The notes beneath the pieces were generated by a model. That model was not told where the DNA came from. It searched no databases and saw only the letters and a program-made list of their open reading frames with translations. Of a stretch of DNA of 64,000 nt, positions 31,750-40,726 are shown one piece after another; within the stretch, counting starts at the first letter, position 1; every line of letters begins with the position of its first letter. The stretch lies in contig JAZODA010000004.1 of assembly GCA_045596745.1 (NCBI GenBank), forward strand, positions 1 through 64,000, in the 5' to 3' direction. A program made the translations under genes and the position numbers. The stretch comes from RGIG3009 sp045596745. GTDB taxonomy: Bacteria; Bacillota; Clostridia; Oscillospirales; Acutalibacteraceae.

Positions 31750-32428
31750 ACATTTCCACCTCCGGTTCCTTGCTGTCGGCGATGACCATACCGTCCTGAA
31801 TCTGAATCACACGACGACCAAACGACTCGACCAGATCGTGCTCGTGCGTAACCACCAGAATGGTCGTGCCGCGACGGTTAATCTCGGTGAGCAGCTCCAT
31901 AATTTCGTAGGACAGCTCCGGGTCAATGTTACCGGTAGGCTCGTCCGCGATAATCAGCGCCGGGTTGTTCACCAGCGCACGGGCAAGACCCACACGCTGC
32001 TGTTCACCGCCCGACAGCTCCATCGGGAAGTTTTTCGCCTTGTTCTGCAGACCGACCAGTCCGAGAATATACGGCACACGACGGCGAATCTCGCGGCGGG
32101 AAGCACCCACAACGCGCATCGCAAACGCCACGTTGTCAAACACCGTCATCGTGTTAATCAGGCGGAAATCCTGAAACACAATGCCCATCGAGCGGCGCAG
32201 ATACGGAATCTGGCGACGCTTGAGCTTGGACAGCTTGAAGTTGCTGACAATCACTTCGCCCGAGGTGGCCACCTCTTCGCGGGTAATCAGCTTCATAAAG
32301 GTACTTTTACCGGCACCCGATGCGCCGACGATAAACACAAATTCACCGTCGTCAATCTTGATATCCACGCCTTTGAGCGCTTCAATACCGGTATCGTAGA
32401 CCTTATGTACGTTTCGAAATTCGATCAA
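31739..32428 (-). CDS. ftsE: Cell division ATP-binding protein FtsE
   Basis: A 229-residue ABC ATPase with Walker A GASGAGKST, signature LSGGEQQRVGLARAL, Walker B LIIADEPTGNIDP and the H-loop VVTHEHDL. The match LIEFRNVHKVYDTG to the usual FtsE N-terminus supports the TTG start at 32428, which has AGGAGG 11 bases upstream. Forms the FtsEX complex with the next gene. The leader of about 95 bases upstream holds no recognised riboswitch. Confidence 0.94.
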   Translation of the reverse strand: MIEFRNVHKVYDTGIEALKGVDIKIDDGEFVFIVGASGAGKSTFMKLITREEVATSGEVIVSNFKLSKLKRRQIPYLRRSMGIVFQDFRLINTMTVFDNVAFAMRVVGASRREIRRRVPYILGLVGLQNKAKNFPMELSGGEQQRVGLARALVNNPALIIADEPTGNIDPELSYEIMELLTEINRRGTTILVVTHEHDLVESFGRRVIQIQDGMVIADSKEPEVEMYEI

Positions 32429-32532
32429 CTCCGAGGACACCTCCTGCGGCAATTACGCCGCCCAGAACACGGACGGCGCAACGCTGTATGTCATACTCCT
32501 TGAACTGCAACACGGTTGCGGCGGGTAAGGTT

Positions 32533-32541
32533 ATTATAGCA
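32533..32541 (-). promoter_or_regulatory. Extended -10 promoter of ftsEX
   Basis: Minus-strand TGC-TATAAT (32541-32533). No convincing -35 box, but the TG extension compensates. Located in the gap between the PucR-type regulator gene and ftsE. Confidence 0.6.
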
Positions 32542-32587
32542 TATACGCAGGCGGCAACGCCACCTGCATATATTGGTAATTCGTCGA

Positions 32588-33673
32588 TTAGTACTTCACC
32601 GGGTCAGCGGTCAGATACTTCTTGACCATCATCGCCACTTTGAAGACGATGGCATCGTCAAACTCACGCAGATCCAGGCCGGTCAGGCGCTTAATCTTTT
32701 CCAGACGATACACCAGCGTGTTGCGGTGCACGAACAGGCGGCGGGAGGTTTCCGACACGTTCAGGTTGTTCTCGAAGAAGCGCTGAATGGTGAACAGCGT
32801 TTCCTGATCCAGCGACTCGATGGAGCCGTTCTTGAACACTTCGCGCAGGAACATATCGCACAGCGTGGTGGGCAGCTGATAAATCAGGCGGGCAATGCCC
32901 AAATGATCGTAGCTGACAATGGTCTTTTCGGTGTCGAACACCTTGCCGACCTCCAGCGAAATCTGTGCTTCCTTGAAGGAACGAGCCAGTTCTTTGATGC
33001 CTTCAACCGGCGTACCGATACCGACGCTGACAGGCGTATAGAACTCGCTGCCCAGCGTATCGGCAATGGACTGTGCCAGCTTTTCCAAGTCCTTGGACTC
33101 GACGTGCGTACGCAGTTCCTTAACCACAGCGATATCCGACTCGTTGATGTTGATAACGAAATCGCGGTTGCGCTCGGGGAACAGGTTCTGAATCACATCA
33201 AACGCCGACACTTCGGTCTGTGCGTGAATGTGAACCAACAGCACCACACGAAGCGCATCGCCGTTGAAGTGCAGCTCGCGCGCTTTCAGATAAATATCGC
33301 CGGGCAGAATGTTGTCCAGAATGATGTTCTTGACAAAGTTGCCGCGGTCATACTTTTCGTCATAATACTGCTTGACGTTGGCAAACGAAATGCCGAGCAA
33401 CGTCGCGTCACGCTGCGCCTGCTCATCCTCGCCTTCGACAAACACGAGGAAGTCTCCGCGCGGACGGGTACCAAACGCACGATACGTATAGCCATCCAGC
33501 GTAAAGGTCTCCTGCGTATTGAAAGACGCATCCGACAGATTGTCGCGCACCTCGCCGATGCAGCCCAGATCGCTGCAGGCAATAACGGCGTAATCCTCAT
33601 CCACAACGCCGATGGTGCGGTCGATGGCATCCTTCATCTGATTGATAATACCCAAAAACAAACGATTCGGCAT
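32588..33673 (-). CDS. PucR/CdaR-type transcriptional regulator
   Basis: A 361-residue cytoplasmic regulator with an N-terminal sensor-like region (about 1-115), a central GGDEF-related CdaR domain (about 120-270) and a C-terminal PucR-type helix-turn-helix (about 300-355), visible as FFENNLNVSETSRRLFVHRN followed by TLVYRLEKIKRLTGLDL. ATG 33673 is preferred because AGGAGA sits 7 bases upstream; the ATG at 33688 overlaps that site. It lies just upstream of ftsE on the same strand, so it may influence or be read through into the division operon. Confidence 0.87.
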   Translation of the reverse strand: MPNRLFLGIINQMKDAIDRTIGVVDEDYAVIACSDLGCIGEVRDNLSDASFNTQETFTLDGYTYRAFGTRPRGDFLVFVEGEDEQAQRDATLLGISFANVKQYYDEKYDRGNFVKNIILDNILPGDIYLKARELHFNGDALRVVLLVHIHAQTEVSAFDVIQNLFPERNRDFVININESDIAVVKELRTHVESKDLEKLAQSIADTLGSEFYTPVSVGIGTPVEGIKELARSFKEAQISLEVGKVFDTEKTIVSYDHLGIARLIYQLPTTLCDMFLREVFKNGSIESLDQETLFTIQRFFENNLNVSETSRRLFVHRNTLVYRLEKIKRLTGLDLREFDDAIVFKVAMMVKKYLTADPVKY

Positions 33674-33718
33674 ATCCATTCTCCTCATCTGTTAGAATTG
33701 CAAAACAAACACACTTCT

Positions 33719-33747
33719 ATATTACACAATTTTAGCCAAATTTGCAA
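33719..33747 (-). promoter_or_regulatory. Promoter of the PucR-type regulator
   Basis: Minus-strand TTGCAA (33747-33742), 17-bp spacer, TAATAT (33724-33719). Confidence 0.7.
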
Positions 33748-33815
33748 GGAAAAACCGAAAAAAACTCTCCTTTTTTAGAAAAAGACACAATCGGGGAAAA
33801 AGGTACGCCATTTGC

Positions 33816-33844
33816 TTGCTTTTCGAAAAGTGGTGTGTTACACT
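33816..33844 (+). promoter_or_regulatory. Promoter of the CE15-like pair with internal palindrome
   Basis: TTGCTT (33816-33821), 17-bp spacer, TACACT (33839-33844). The spacer carries CTTTTCGAAAAG (33819-33830), a perfect 12-bp palindrome positioned like a repressor operator. Confidence 0.6.
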
Positions 33845-33878
33845 GAACTCGAAAACCAACCGAACGGAGGTCAAAACT

Positions 33879-35006
33879 ATGCTGGATACCATTTTGAAAG
33901 AACGCGATCTTCTGCCGATTCTCACTCATGAAGACGGCTCTGCCGTTACCCCCGAAACGTGGGGTAAGCGTCGTGAAGAGCTGCTTCGTGCGCTGGAGAC
34001 CTACTCCTACGGCGTCACCCCCACCATCCCGGTGAAGGTGCGTGGCGAAGTGGTGGATGAGAACGCCCGCGCGTACGCCAACAAGGCGCTGCAGCAGAAA
34101 ATCGATATCACGATTGAAAGCGAACTCGGCGAGTTCACCTTCCCGATTTGGATGTTTATTCCGAAGCGCGTCGAGAAGCCGCCGGTTATGTTCCATGCCG
34201 CTTTCCGTTTCGGTCAGCCGAAAACCGATCCTCCCATCCGCCGCGTCCCGGTGGAAGAAATCATCGACCGTGGCTATGCGCTGGTGTCTATGGCGTATGT
34301 GGACGTTGTTAACGACCACCTGCACGGCGACTTCTCCGACGGTCTCGCCGCCTACTTCGGCACGACCAAAGAAGACCGCAAGCCTGACGAATGGGGCAAA
34401 ATCGGTATGTGGTCGTACGCGGTCAGCCGCGCTATGGACTACCTCGTCACCCGCGAGGATATCGACCACGCGCACACCGCCATCCTCGGCCACTCCCGTC
34501 TGGGCAAAACCTCGCTGTGGGCCGGCGCGCAGGACGAGCGCTTCTGGTGCACCATCTCCAACGACTCCGGTTACGGCGGTGCCGCTACCTCCAAGCACGG
34601 TTCGCCCGATGGCGAAAAGTCCTGGCACTTCGGTGACTGGCACAACGGTAACTGGGACTGGTGCTGCAACAACTTTATGAACTACACCGACAAGGAAGAC
34701 GAAAAGCCCTACGACCAGTCCTGGCTACTTGCCGCTGTGGCGCCCCGTCTGCTGTACGTTGCTTCGGCTGTGGAAGATTTGTGGGCAGACCCCGCTTCCG
34801 AGTTCATTTCCACCCTGTGGGCCTCGCAGGCATGGGAGATGCTGGGTAAACCCGGTCTGATTACCCCCGACAAGATGCCCGAAGCGGGCGAAGTGTGTGC
34901 TGACGGTGACGTCGGCTACCATATGCGCTTCGGCAGCCACTTCCTCTCCCGTGAGGACTGGAACAACTATATGAACTTCCTGGATCGCCATCTCGGCAGA
35001 AAGTAA
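33879..35006 (+). CDS. Cytoplasmic CE15-like esterase, copy 1
   Basis: A 375-residue alpha/beta hydrolase related to CE15 glucuronoyl esterases, which cut the ester between glucuronic acid on xylan and lignin alcohols. The nucleophile is Ser206 in GHSRLGK (CE15 has G-C-S-R-x-G-K), followed by AGAQDERF, and the catalytic His lies near the C-terminus in GSHFLSREDW. Unlike most CE15 enzymes it has no signal peptide, implying action on an imported, already shortened substrate. ATG 33879 follows GGAGG; the longer frame overlaps the promoter. Seven bases separate it from copy 2, to which it is strongly similar along the full length. Confidence 0.82.
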   Translation: MLDTILKERDLLPILTHEDGSAVTPETWGKRREELLRALETYSYGVTPTIPVKVRGEVVDENARAYANKALQQKIDITIESELGEFTFPIWMFIPKRVEKPPVMFHAAFRFGQPKTDPPIRRVPVEEIIDRGYALVSMAYVDVVNDHLHGDFSDGLAAYFGTTKEDRKPDEWGKIGMWSYAVSRAMDYLVTREDIDHAHTAILGHSRLGKTSLWAGAQDERFWCTISNDSGYGGAATSKHGSPDGEKSWHFGDWHNGNWDWCCNNFMNYTDKEDEKPYDQSWLLAAVAPRLLYVASAVEDLWADPASEFISTLWASQAWEMLGKPGLITPDKMPEAGEVCADGDVGYHMRFGSHFLSREDWNNYMNFLDRHLGRK

Positions 35007-35013
35007 GGATCTT

Positions 35014-36135
35014 ATGCTGGAACAAGTATTGAAAGAACGCGATCTCCTGCCGATTCTCACTCATGAGGACGGCTCGCCCGTCACCCCCGAAACGTGGGAA
35101 AAGCGCCGTGAGGAGTTGCTGAAAGCATTGGCAAACTACTCCTATGGTGTTACCGACGACCGGCCTGTCACCGTGACGAGTGAACTTGTCAAAGAGAAAA
35201 AGGACTACGCCGGCAAAGTGGCTCACCAGAAAATCAACCTGACCGTGACGAGCGATTTGGGCGACTTCACCTTCCCCATCTGGGTGTTCCGTCCCAAGAA
35301 GGTCGAGAACCCTCCCGTGCTGCTGCATATCGCCTTTTTCCGCGGATCGATTCCCACCGAAGCGCCCATCTACCGCGTTCCGGTAGAGGAAATCACCGAC
35401 CGCGGTTATGCGCTCGTGTCGGTTCGCTATACCGATATGCTGGGCGAAACCTACCACGGCAATTTCATTGACGGCTTCGCAACCTATTTCGGTGTCACCA
35501 AAGAAAACCGCAAGCCGGATACGTGGGGCCGCATCGGTATGTGGGCCTATGGTGCCAGCCGCATTATGGACTATCTGGAAACCCGCGACGATTTGGACCA
35601 CAAGCACACGACCGTTATCGGTCATTCCCGCCTGGGTAAAACCGCTTTGTGGGCAGGCGCACAGGACAAACGCTTCTGGTGCACCATCTCGAACGATTCC
35701 GGTTATGGCGGCGCGGCTACCTCCAAAGGCGGCACGCCCGAAAGCGAAAAAGCCCGCGACTTTGCCGAGGATCGCAACGCGGTGTGGGATTGGTTCTGCA
35801 ACAACTTTATGGATTACGTCGGCAAGGAAGACGAAAAGCCTTACGACCAATCCTGGCTGCTCGCGTGCGTTGCACCGCGACTGCTGTACGTCGGCTCGGC
35901 AGTAGACGACCACTGGGCCGACCCCACCTCCGAGTTCGTTTCCACCCTGTGGGCATCGCAGGCGTGGGAAATGCTGGGTCAGACCGGTCTGGTCGCTCCC
36001 GACAAGCTGCCCGAAGCGGGCGATGTGTGGTCGGACGGTAACGTCGGCTACCATATGCGCGCCGGCGGCCACTTCCTCTCCCGCGAGGACTGGAACAACT
36101 ACATGGATTTCATTGACCGTCAGCTTGGTCGATAA
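35014..36135 (+). CDS. Cytoplasmic CE15-like esterase, copy 2
   Basis: A 373-residue paralog of the preceding gene, in the same operon. Nucleophile Ser205 in GHSRLGK, then AGAQDKRF, with His in GGHFLSREDW. The first 30 residues are almost identical to copy 1 (KERDLLPILTHEDGS then VTPETW), while the region at about 45-75 and the loop near 105-120 differ, hinting at distinct substrate alcohol or sugar preference. No signal peptide. Ends at a strong terminator shared with the convergent GH39-like operon. Confidence 0.82.
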   Translation: MLEQVLKERDLLPILTHEDGSPVTPETWEKRREELLKALANYSYGVTDDRPVTVTSELVKEKKDYAGKVAHQKINLTVTSDLGDFTFPIWVFRPKKVENPPVLLHIAFFRGSIPTEAPIYRVPVEEITDRGYALVSVRYTDMLGETYHGNFIDGFATYFGVTKENRKPDTWGRIGMWAYGASRIMDYLETRDDLDHKHTTVIGHSRLGKTALWAGAQDKRFWCTISNDSGYGGAATSKGGTPESEKARDFAEDRNAVWDWFCNNFMDYVGKEDEKPYDQSWLLACVAPRLLYVGSAVDDHWADPTSEFVSTLWASQAWEMLGQTGLVAPDKLPEAGDVWSDGNVGYHMRAGGHFLSREDWNNYMDFIDRQLGR

Positions 36136-36142
36136 CACAAAC

Positions 36143-36180
36143 AAAGCCCCCTCACCGCTCTGCGGTGAGGGGGCTTTTCT
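36143..36180. terminator. Bidirectional terminator
   Basis: AAAGCCCCCTCACCGC (36143-36158), loop TCT, GCGGTGAGGGGGCTTT (36162-36177). Lies between convergent operons. Confidence 0.92.
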
Positions 36181-36181
36181 G

Positions 36182-37495
36182 TTACACTTCTTTGACAAGA
36201 ATGGCGGAATGAATCGGGAGCGTAAAGGTAAGTTCTTCGGGCGTTTCGATACGCTCGGCATCGTGGTCTTTGTCCAAAAGATACACTTCGAAGTTGCCGC
36301 TTCTGCCGAAGTCCAGCTGCACCTCCTGCGCCGCTGCTTCGTCGTTCTCGGAGTAGTTCGCCACCACGCACATCACCTTGCCGTCAGCGTCAACGCCACA
36401 CAGGGTGTACACGTTTTCCGGTTGCTCTTCGCAGCGAATCTCCTGCGCCATATCGTAGAACATACCGTACCAGTAAAGCGGATAATACCCTTTCAGCTTC
36501 TCCCAGGAATAGAAGTCAAACGCGCCGCAAAACGCCGACGGACGGGTATCATAATACATCAGCATATCAATCCCGGGCGACTTCTGCGCTTCGCAGATAC
36601 ACGCCATCGTGAAGGCCGCACCCTTGATGCCGTGAATTGCCAGAATGCTGTATTTGAAGTCTTCTTGCCAACCGCGGATGTAGTTCCACTCGTTGAGAAT
36701 CGACTCCGCTTCGCCGTAGCCGTTCTTGACCATCAGCGCGCGCATTCTGTCACCTTTTTCGGTTAACTGCTTCGGCTCTTGCGCGTAGATGTGCCACGAG
36801 AAAAAGTCCATCGGCACCTCTCGGCGCTTCATTTCACCGAGGAACTCGTCTGCCCACTCCTCGTCCCAACACAGCGCAGGACCGCCGATTTTCAGGTGCG
36901 GGAACCGCTCCTTCAAATGCTTCGCGGCAATGGTGTAAAAGTCGAAAAACTCTGCTTTGGTGCCGCCCCACATCCGCTTGTTTGTGCTGTCATCGGGGTC
37001 GATATCGGGCTCGTTCCAAATCTCCCAATACGGCATATCCAGCCGGAATCCGTTTGCCCAGCCCTCGGTATAATGGCGAATGATATGCTCACAAATCACC
37101 GCCCACTTGTGAAAATCGGGAGGCGGAATCGTACCATGCTTTTTAATTTGATGCTCAATGGTCTGTCCCAGACGGAAAAAGGTTTTGGTTCCGGCATCCA
37201 GCGCCACCAAAATCGACTCGTCGGTACAAGCAAAATCATACGATGCCGGATTCTCCGGATCGGCGGAAAAATCGGGAAAAATACGGGTGATATCGTGGCT
37301 GTACGGGCCGCCGTATATACCATGCACGGCGGAATCGTGGTTGCGGGAATACGGAATGCGCGCCGCTTTGTAATCCGCAAAATTGCTGCGCCACTGATCC
37401 GTTGCATGACGCTTGTGCCACGGGCCACCATTGGTCGCGTTCAAGATTTTAAACGCACCTGCGCCTTTTGTGAGGTCAAACCGTAACGTTTTCAT
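36182..37495 (-). CDS. GH39-like beta-xylosidase-type glycosidase
   Basis: A 437-residue cytoplasmic TIM-barrel enzyme of clan GH-A. The acid/base is Glu162 in WEIWNEPD and the likely nucleophile is Glu269 in ILNEWNY, with a C-terminal beta-domain from about 350. The arrangement matches GH39 xylosidases/iduronidases, but the family call is by motif only. It starts 3 bases after the DUF4838 gene, with the ribosome site AAAGGAG inside that gene's end, so the two are translationally linked. Together with the CE15-like pair next door it suggests breakdown of glucuronoxylan-derived fragments. Confidence 0.8.
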   Translation of the reverse strand: MKTLRFDLTKGAGAFKILNATNGGPWHKRHATDQWRSNFADYKAARIPYSRNHDSAVHGIYGGPYSHDITRIFPDFSADPENPASYDFACTDESILVALDAGTKTFFRLGQTIEHQIKKHGTIPPPDFHKWAVICEHIIRHYTEGWANGFRLDMPYWEIWNEPDIDPDDSTNKRMWGGTKAEFFDFYTIAAKHLKERFPHLKIGGPALCWDEEWADEFLGEMKRREVPMDFFSWHIYAQEPKQLTEKGDRMRALMVKNGYGEAESILNEWNYIRGWQEDFKYSILAIHGIKGAAFTMACICEAQKSPGIDMLMYYDTRPSAFCGAFDFYSWEKLKGYYPLYWYGMFYDMAQEIRCEEQPENVYTLCGVDADGKVMCVVANYSENDEAAAQEVQLDFGRSGNFEVYLLDKDHDAERIETPEELTFTLPIHSAILVKEV

Positions 37496-37498
37496 CTC

Positions 37499-39346
37499 TC
37501 ATCTCTCCTTTGACGCACAATCCGTATTTTGTCGTTCCATAAGCTCTTTAAAGTGACGGAAGAAACCGCCCGCCGCAACGGCAAACGGCAGCTTTTGCTC
37601 CAGACGGAATGCTGAAAGCCGCAACTCTTCCAACCGCTCATCCGTGTTATTTGCCAGCGCGGCAAACGCTGTGCCGATGAGGGAGAAATACTCCGCGGCG
37701 TTCCTACACTGCGTTTTCTGGAACACCGTTTGCGGTGCATAGGCCTCCAGCGTTTTGGACAGTACCGCCAACTCTTTGACCGCGCCTTGCAACGCTGCCT
37801 TTTCGCCGTCGGTCAGTACGCGTTCGTGCAAAACGACCTCACGCGGAATGACGTCTTTTATGCGGCACAGCACCTCAGAAATCGGCTCATCCTTGCCGAA
37901 GAGGTCTTCAAACAATGCCTTTTCATCCAACGGCTTGCCGTAAAACAAGCCATGCGCGAGCGAGAGGAAGTTGTAGGGTGTCGGCATCATCGCGCGGGTA
38001 TTGCCGCATTCGATACGACCGCCGAGTCCAAGCCCCTTGATAAAGGTGGCATCATCCGCGAGAATACGCGCCGTATTCAGACCAATCATATCCAGATACG
38101 ATGCTCTGTCATACGTCGTGTAATCGAACATCACGCTGTCGCCATCAAACACCTTCTGCCAATCCTTGAGTTGCTGCAGATAGTAACCTGCGTTCATATC
38201 CTCCCACGTGAAGGTATTATTCAGCGCAGGAGTGTAAGCAGTGGGCCGTATATCGCGATACGGCACGGTGAAATCACGTCCGTACGGACAATACAGCATC
38301 GTAAAGCGTTTGGCATTGTTCAGTCGCTGTACCACCGGCGGATACATCAGTTCAAAATACGCCAAAAAGACAATTTTTTGTTCCGAACCGCGGCGCGTCA
38401 GCTCCGCATCAATCTCGTTGAGCAACAGCACATACCAATCGGTCGGTGTCATAGCGGCGCAATCGTCGCACTCGCAGAAGTTGGCAAACGAGTCGCCGAG
38501 CCACACATGCAGGTAATCAATTTCCGGATGCTCCGCTGCAAAATTGCACACATTCTGCACAAACGCCGCACGAACCGCTTTGTTCGACAGACACAGATGT
38601 GTGTTCAGCGGCGTATTGTCCCAAATCATTCGCTTGCCACCAATCATCGGCAACACTTCGGGGTTGGTACACACCGGATGCTCGTCGAGCGCCAGCAACT
38701 GGAGCTTGTTTTTGAGTTCACCGACACCCTCCATCAGCATCATGGTCCAGCCGTGACCGGCACCATGGCGTAAAATGCCGCGCAGACGGAGCTCTTCGGT
38801 GATGAGTGCCATATATCCGTTGAATTCTTCACGGGTGATTTCTTTGGTGGTCTTATACGGATTCGTTCCTGCACGATAGGCAAACACCATCGCCCAGAAC
38901 GGGTCGGTCATTTCGATAAAATAGGTGTTGAACATCACCTTAGGCAGCCAGCGGATGAGCGCCACCATCGCTTCGACACCGCCGTTGCAACCGCCGTCCG
39001 CCACACCGCGATGACGGTTGTAGGCATACACCGTGTCGGTGCAATCCGCCACCCGCTCGATAACGGGTACATATTCGCCGTCCTCGCCGGGACGGAAAAA
39101 TCGACAGCCCTGCGCCTTCAGAAAATGGTACACGCCAAACAGCACCGAACGACCATTGGTAGCACAAATACTGCCCGCACCCTCTTTAACGTCAATGGCA
39201 AACGCATCGTCAAGTTCGGAGTCAAAGTGGGAAAATCGGGTTTTATCAAACCGTTCAGGGTCAACGCACAGCGCAATGTCCCAAGACGCCCCCATTTTGA
39301 CGGCGTAGTCTTTCAGTTCCTGTGCTGCAAATTCAAGCGTCGTCAT
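37499..39346 (-). CDS. DUF4838-type putative glycosidase
   Basis: A 615-residue protein without signal peptide. The N-terminal part (about 1-80) resembles the accessory domain seen before GH67-like barrels (FAAQELKDYAVKMG, then SVLFGVYHFLKAQGCRFFRPG). The barrel region includes the Cys motif CECDDC, typical of DUF4838 proteins that are distantly related to alpha-glucuronidases. Catalytic residues were not identified. Start at ATG 39346, 5 bases after the MFS stop, with AGAAGGG upstream. Operon partners (MFS carrier, GH39-like enzyme) fit a role on uronic-acid-bearing oligosaccharides. Confidence 0.78.
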   Translation of the reverse strand: MTTLEFAAQELKDYAVKMGASWDIALCVDPERFDKTRFSHFDSELDDAFAIDVKEGAGSICATNGRSVLFGVYHFLKAQGCRFFRPGEDGEYVPVIERVADCTDTVYAYNRHRGVADGGCNGGVEAMVALIRWLPKVMFNTYFIEMTDPFWAMVFAYRAGTNPYKTTKEITREEFNGYMALITEELRLRGILRHGAGHGWTMMLMEGVGELKNKLQLLALDEHPVCTNPEVLPMIGGKRMIWDNTPLNTHLCLSNKAVRAAFVQNVCNFAAEHPEIDYLHVWLGDSFANFCECDDCAAMTPTDWYVLLLNEIDAELTRRGSEQKIVFLAYFELMYPPVVQRLNNAKRFTMLYCPYGRDFTVPYRDIRPTAYTPALNNTFTWEDMNAGYYLQQLKDWQKVFDGDSVMFDYTTYDRASYLDMIGLNTARILADDATFIKGLGLGGRIECGNTRAMMPTPYNFLSLAHGLFYGKPLDEKALFEDLFGKDEPISEVLCRIKDVIPREVVLHERVLTDGEKAALQGAVKELAVLSKTLEAYAPQTVFQKTQCRNAAEYFSLIGTAFAALANNTDERLEELRLSAFRLEQKLPFAVAAGGFFRHFKELMERQNTDCASKER

Positions 39347-39351
39347 TCCCA

Positions 39352-40602
39352 TCATCCCTTCTTTTTAATCAGTGCCACGCGGATATAGATAACAATCGCC
39401 GCCGCAATCACGAACGACGCCACCGCCAGCACCTGCTGTGCATACATCGGTATGCCGAGCACCGTGTTGCCGGCTTTCTGAATCGCCGTCACGACCGGGC
39501 TGATACACAGCGTTGTAATAAAGCCGACAACGCCTGCCATCGCCTGCGTCACCGCAATCGCATTCGCGCACTGGTCACGCGGCACGTAGTCATACACCAT
39601 ATTGGTTAGCGAACTGTTGATGCCACCCATTGCCACGCCGTGCAACGCTGTGTACAAAATCATAGTCACAATGCCATTGGAGGGGTTAGCGAAAATGACA
39701 CAGGCGAATGCCGCCGTCAGGAACAGGAAGCATTTTTCCGCCATCACCGCGAACGAACGGCGATCGGCATAGCGCCCCCACAAATGCGACACCGAAATGC
39801 GCGCACCGCTGCCCACCATCGCAATCGCGGTGGTCAGGCTGAGGCTCATACCGAGTTCCGAAATCTTATACGTTCCCAAAAACGGAGTCACCGCATCGGT
39901 GGCAATATAATACAGCGCAAACACCACAACCGTCTTACGAAGGCCTTTGTTGCTTGCCAGCAGTTTGATACTTTCCTTCAACGAGCGACCGGCATTCTCC
40001 ACTTCGTTCGCAGGAAAGAAGAGCAGCAGTATCATCTGTGAGATTGACAGCACGAAAATTACCAGTGCGCAAATCACAAACGCCAGGCGCAGCTCGCCGC
40101 GCGCCGCCAGATAATCGACCAACGCGCCCATACCGAACGAAAATGCCATACCCGACACCAACGAGACAATTTCCTTGGTGGCGGTGAACGAGCCGCGATG
40201 TCCGTCTTCCACCGCCGACATCAGCCAGTTAAATTTTTTGGGATGGATGATGTAATAAATCAGGTATGCCAGTACAATGGCCACCACAAACATTACTGTT
40301 TTAATCGGCTTTGCCGCACCCGACAGTGGGATGACGTACAATAGCAAAAACAGCACCTGATTCGCAAGGCTCAAAAACACAACCATCCGTTTGACGTTGC
40401 GTCGAATGGTGACCGACAACAGCTGGAATAAGCAACCGAGCGAGACAATCGCCGAAACGATACCGGTCAAGCTGTCGGAAAAGCCGAGTTCCTTGGTAAT
40501 AGTTGCCAGAAAAGAACCCGACACCAAAATCGCTACCAGGTACTCAACAGCCGCTTGCACAATATACAGCTTGCGACCGCGAGCCAGTGCCTTATCGTTC
40601 AT
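39352..40602 (-). CDS. MFS transporter, probable oligosaccharide or glycoside carrier
   Basis: A 416-residue membrane protein with about 12 hydrophobic segments in two halves and the usual central loop. First gene of an operon with DUF4838 and GH39-like enzymes, and divergent from a LacI-type regulator, so it most likely imports the sugar that these enzymes cleave. Substrate cannot be read from sequence. ATG 40602 follows AGAGG; the frame to 40611 begins with GTG too close to that site. Confidence 0.85.
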   Translation of the reverse strand: MNDKALARGRKLYIVQAAVEYLVAILVSGSFLATITKELGFSDSLTGIVSAIVSLGCLFQLLSVTIRRNVKRMVVFLSLANQVLFLLLYVIPLSGAAKPIKTVMFVVAIVLAYLIYYIIHPKKFNWLMSAVEDGHRGSFTATKEIVSLVSGMAFSFGMGALVDYLAARGELRLAFVICALVIFVLSISQMILLLFFPANEVENAGRSLKESIKLLASNKGLRKTVVVFALYYIATDAVTPFLGTYKISELGMSLSLTTAIAMVGSGARISVSHLWGRYADRRSFAVMAEKCFLFLTAAFACVIFANPSNGIVTMILYTALHGVAMGGINSSLTNMVYDYVPRDQCANAIAVTQAMAGVVGFITTLCISPVVTAIQKAGNTVLGIPMYAQQVLAVASFVIAAAIVIYIRVALIKKKG

Positions 40603-40620
40603 ATACAACACCTCTCCCTA

Positions 40621-40649
40621 CATATATCACAACCTGCCAAAAGAAACAA
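40621..40649 (-). promoter_or_regulatory. Promoter of the MFS - DUF4838 - GH39-like operon
   Basis: Minus-strand TTGTTT (40649-40644), 17-bp spacer, TATATG (40626-40621). Weak match, consistent with a regulated promoter. Confidence 0.5.
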
Positions 40650-40680
40650 CCCCAAACGCTCCGAAACTTTTTCGAAATCC

Positions 40681-40708
40681 TTGACGCACGCGGTTTCTTT
40701 TGTATAAT
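40681..40708 (+). promoter_or_regulatory. Promoter of the LacI-type regulator
   Basis: TTGACG (40681-40686), 16-bp spacer, TATAAT (40703-40708). The transcript would start near 40715, about 12 bases before the chosen start codon. Confidence 0.8.
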
Positions 40709-40726
40709 GGAGTTTGGGTGATGTAT

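Noticed and set aside
32453..32530. Short leader ORF (MTYSVAPSVFWAA) before ftsE
   Set aside because: AAGGAG lies only one base from its ATG, so it is unlikely to be translated, and no alternative pairing with the ftsE ribosome site was evident.
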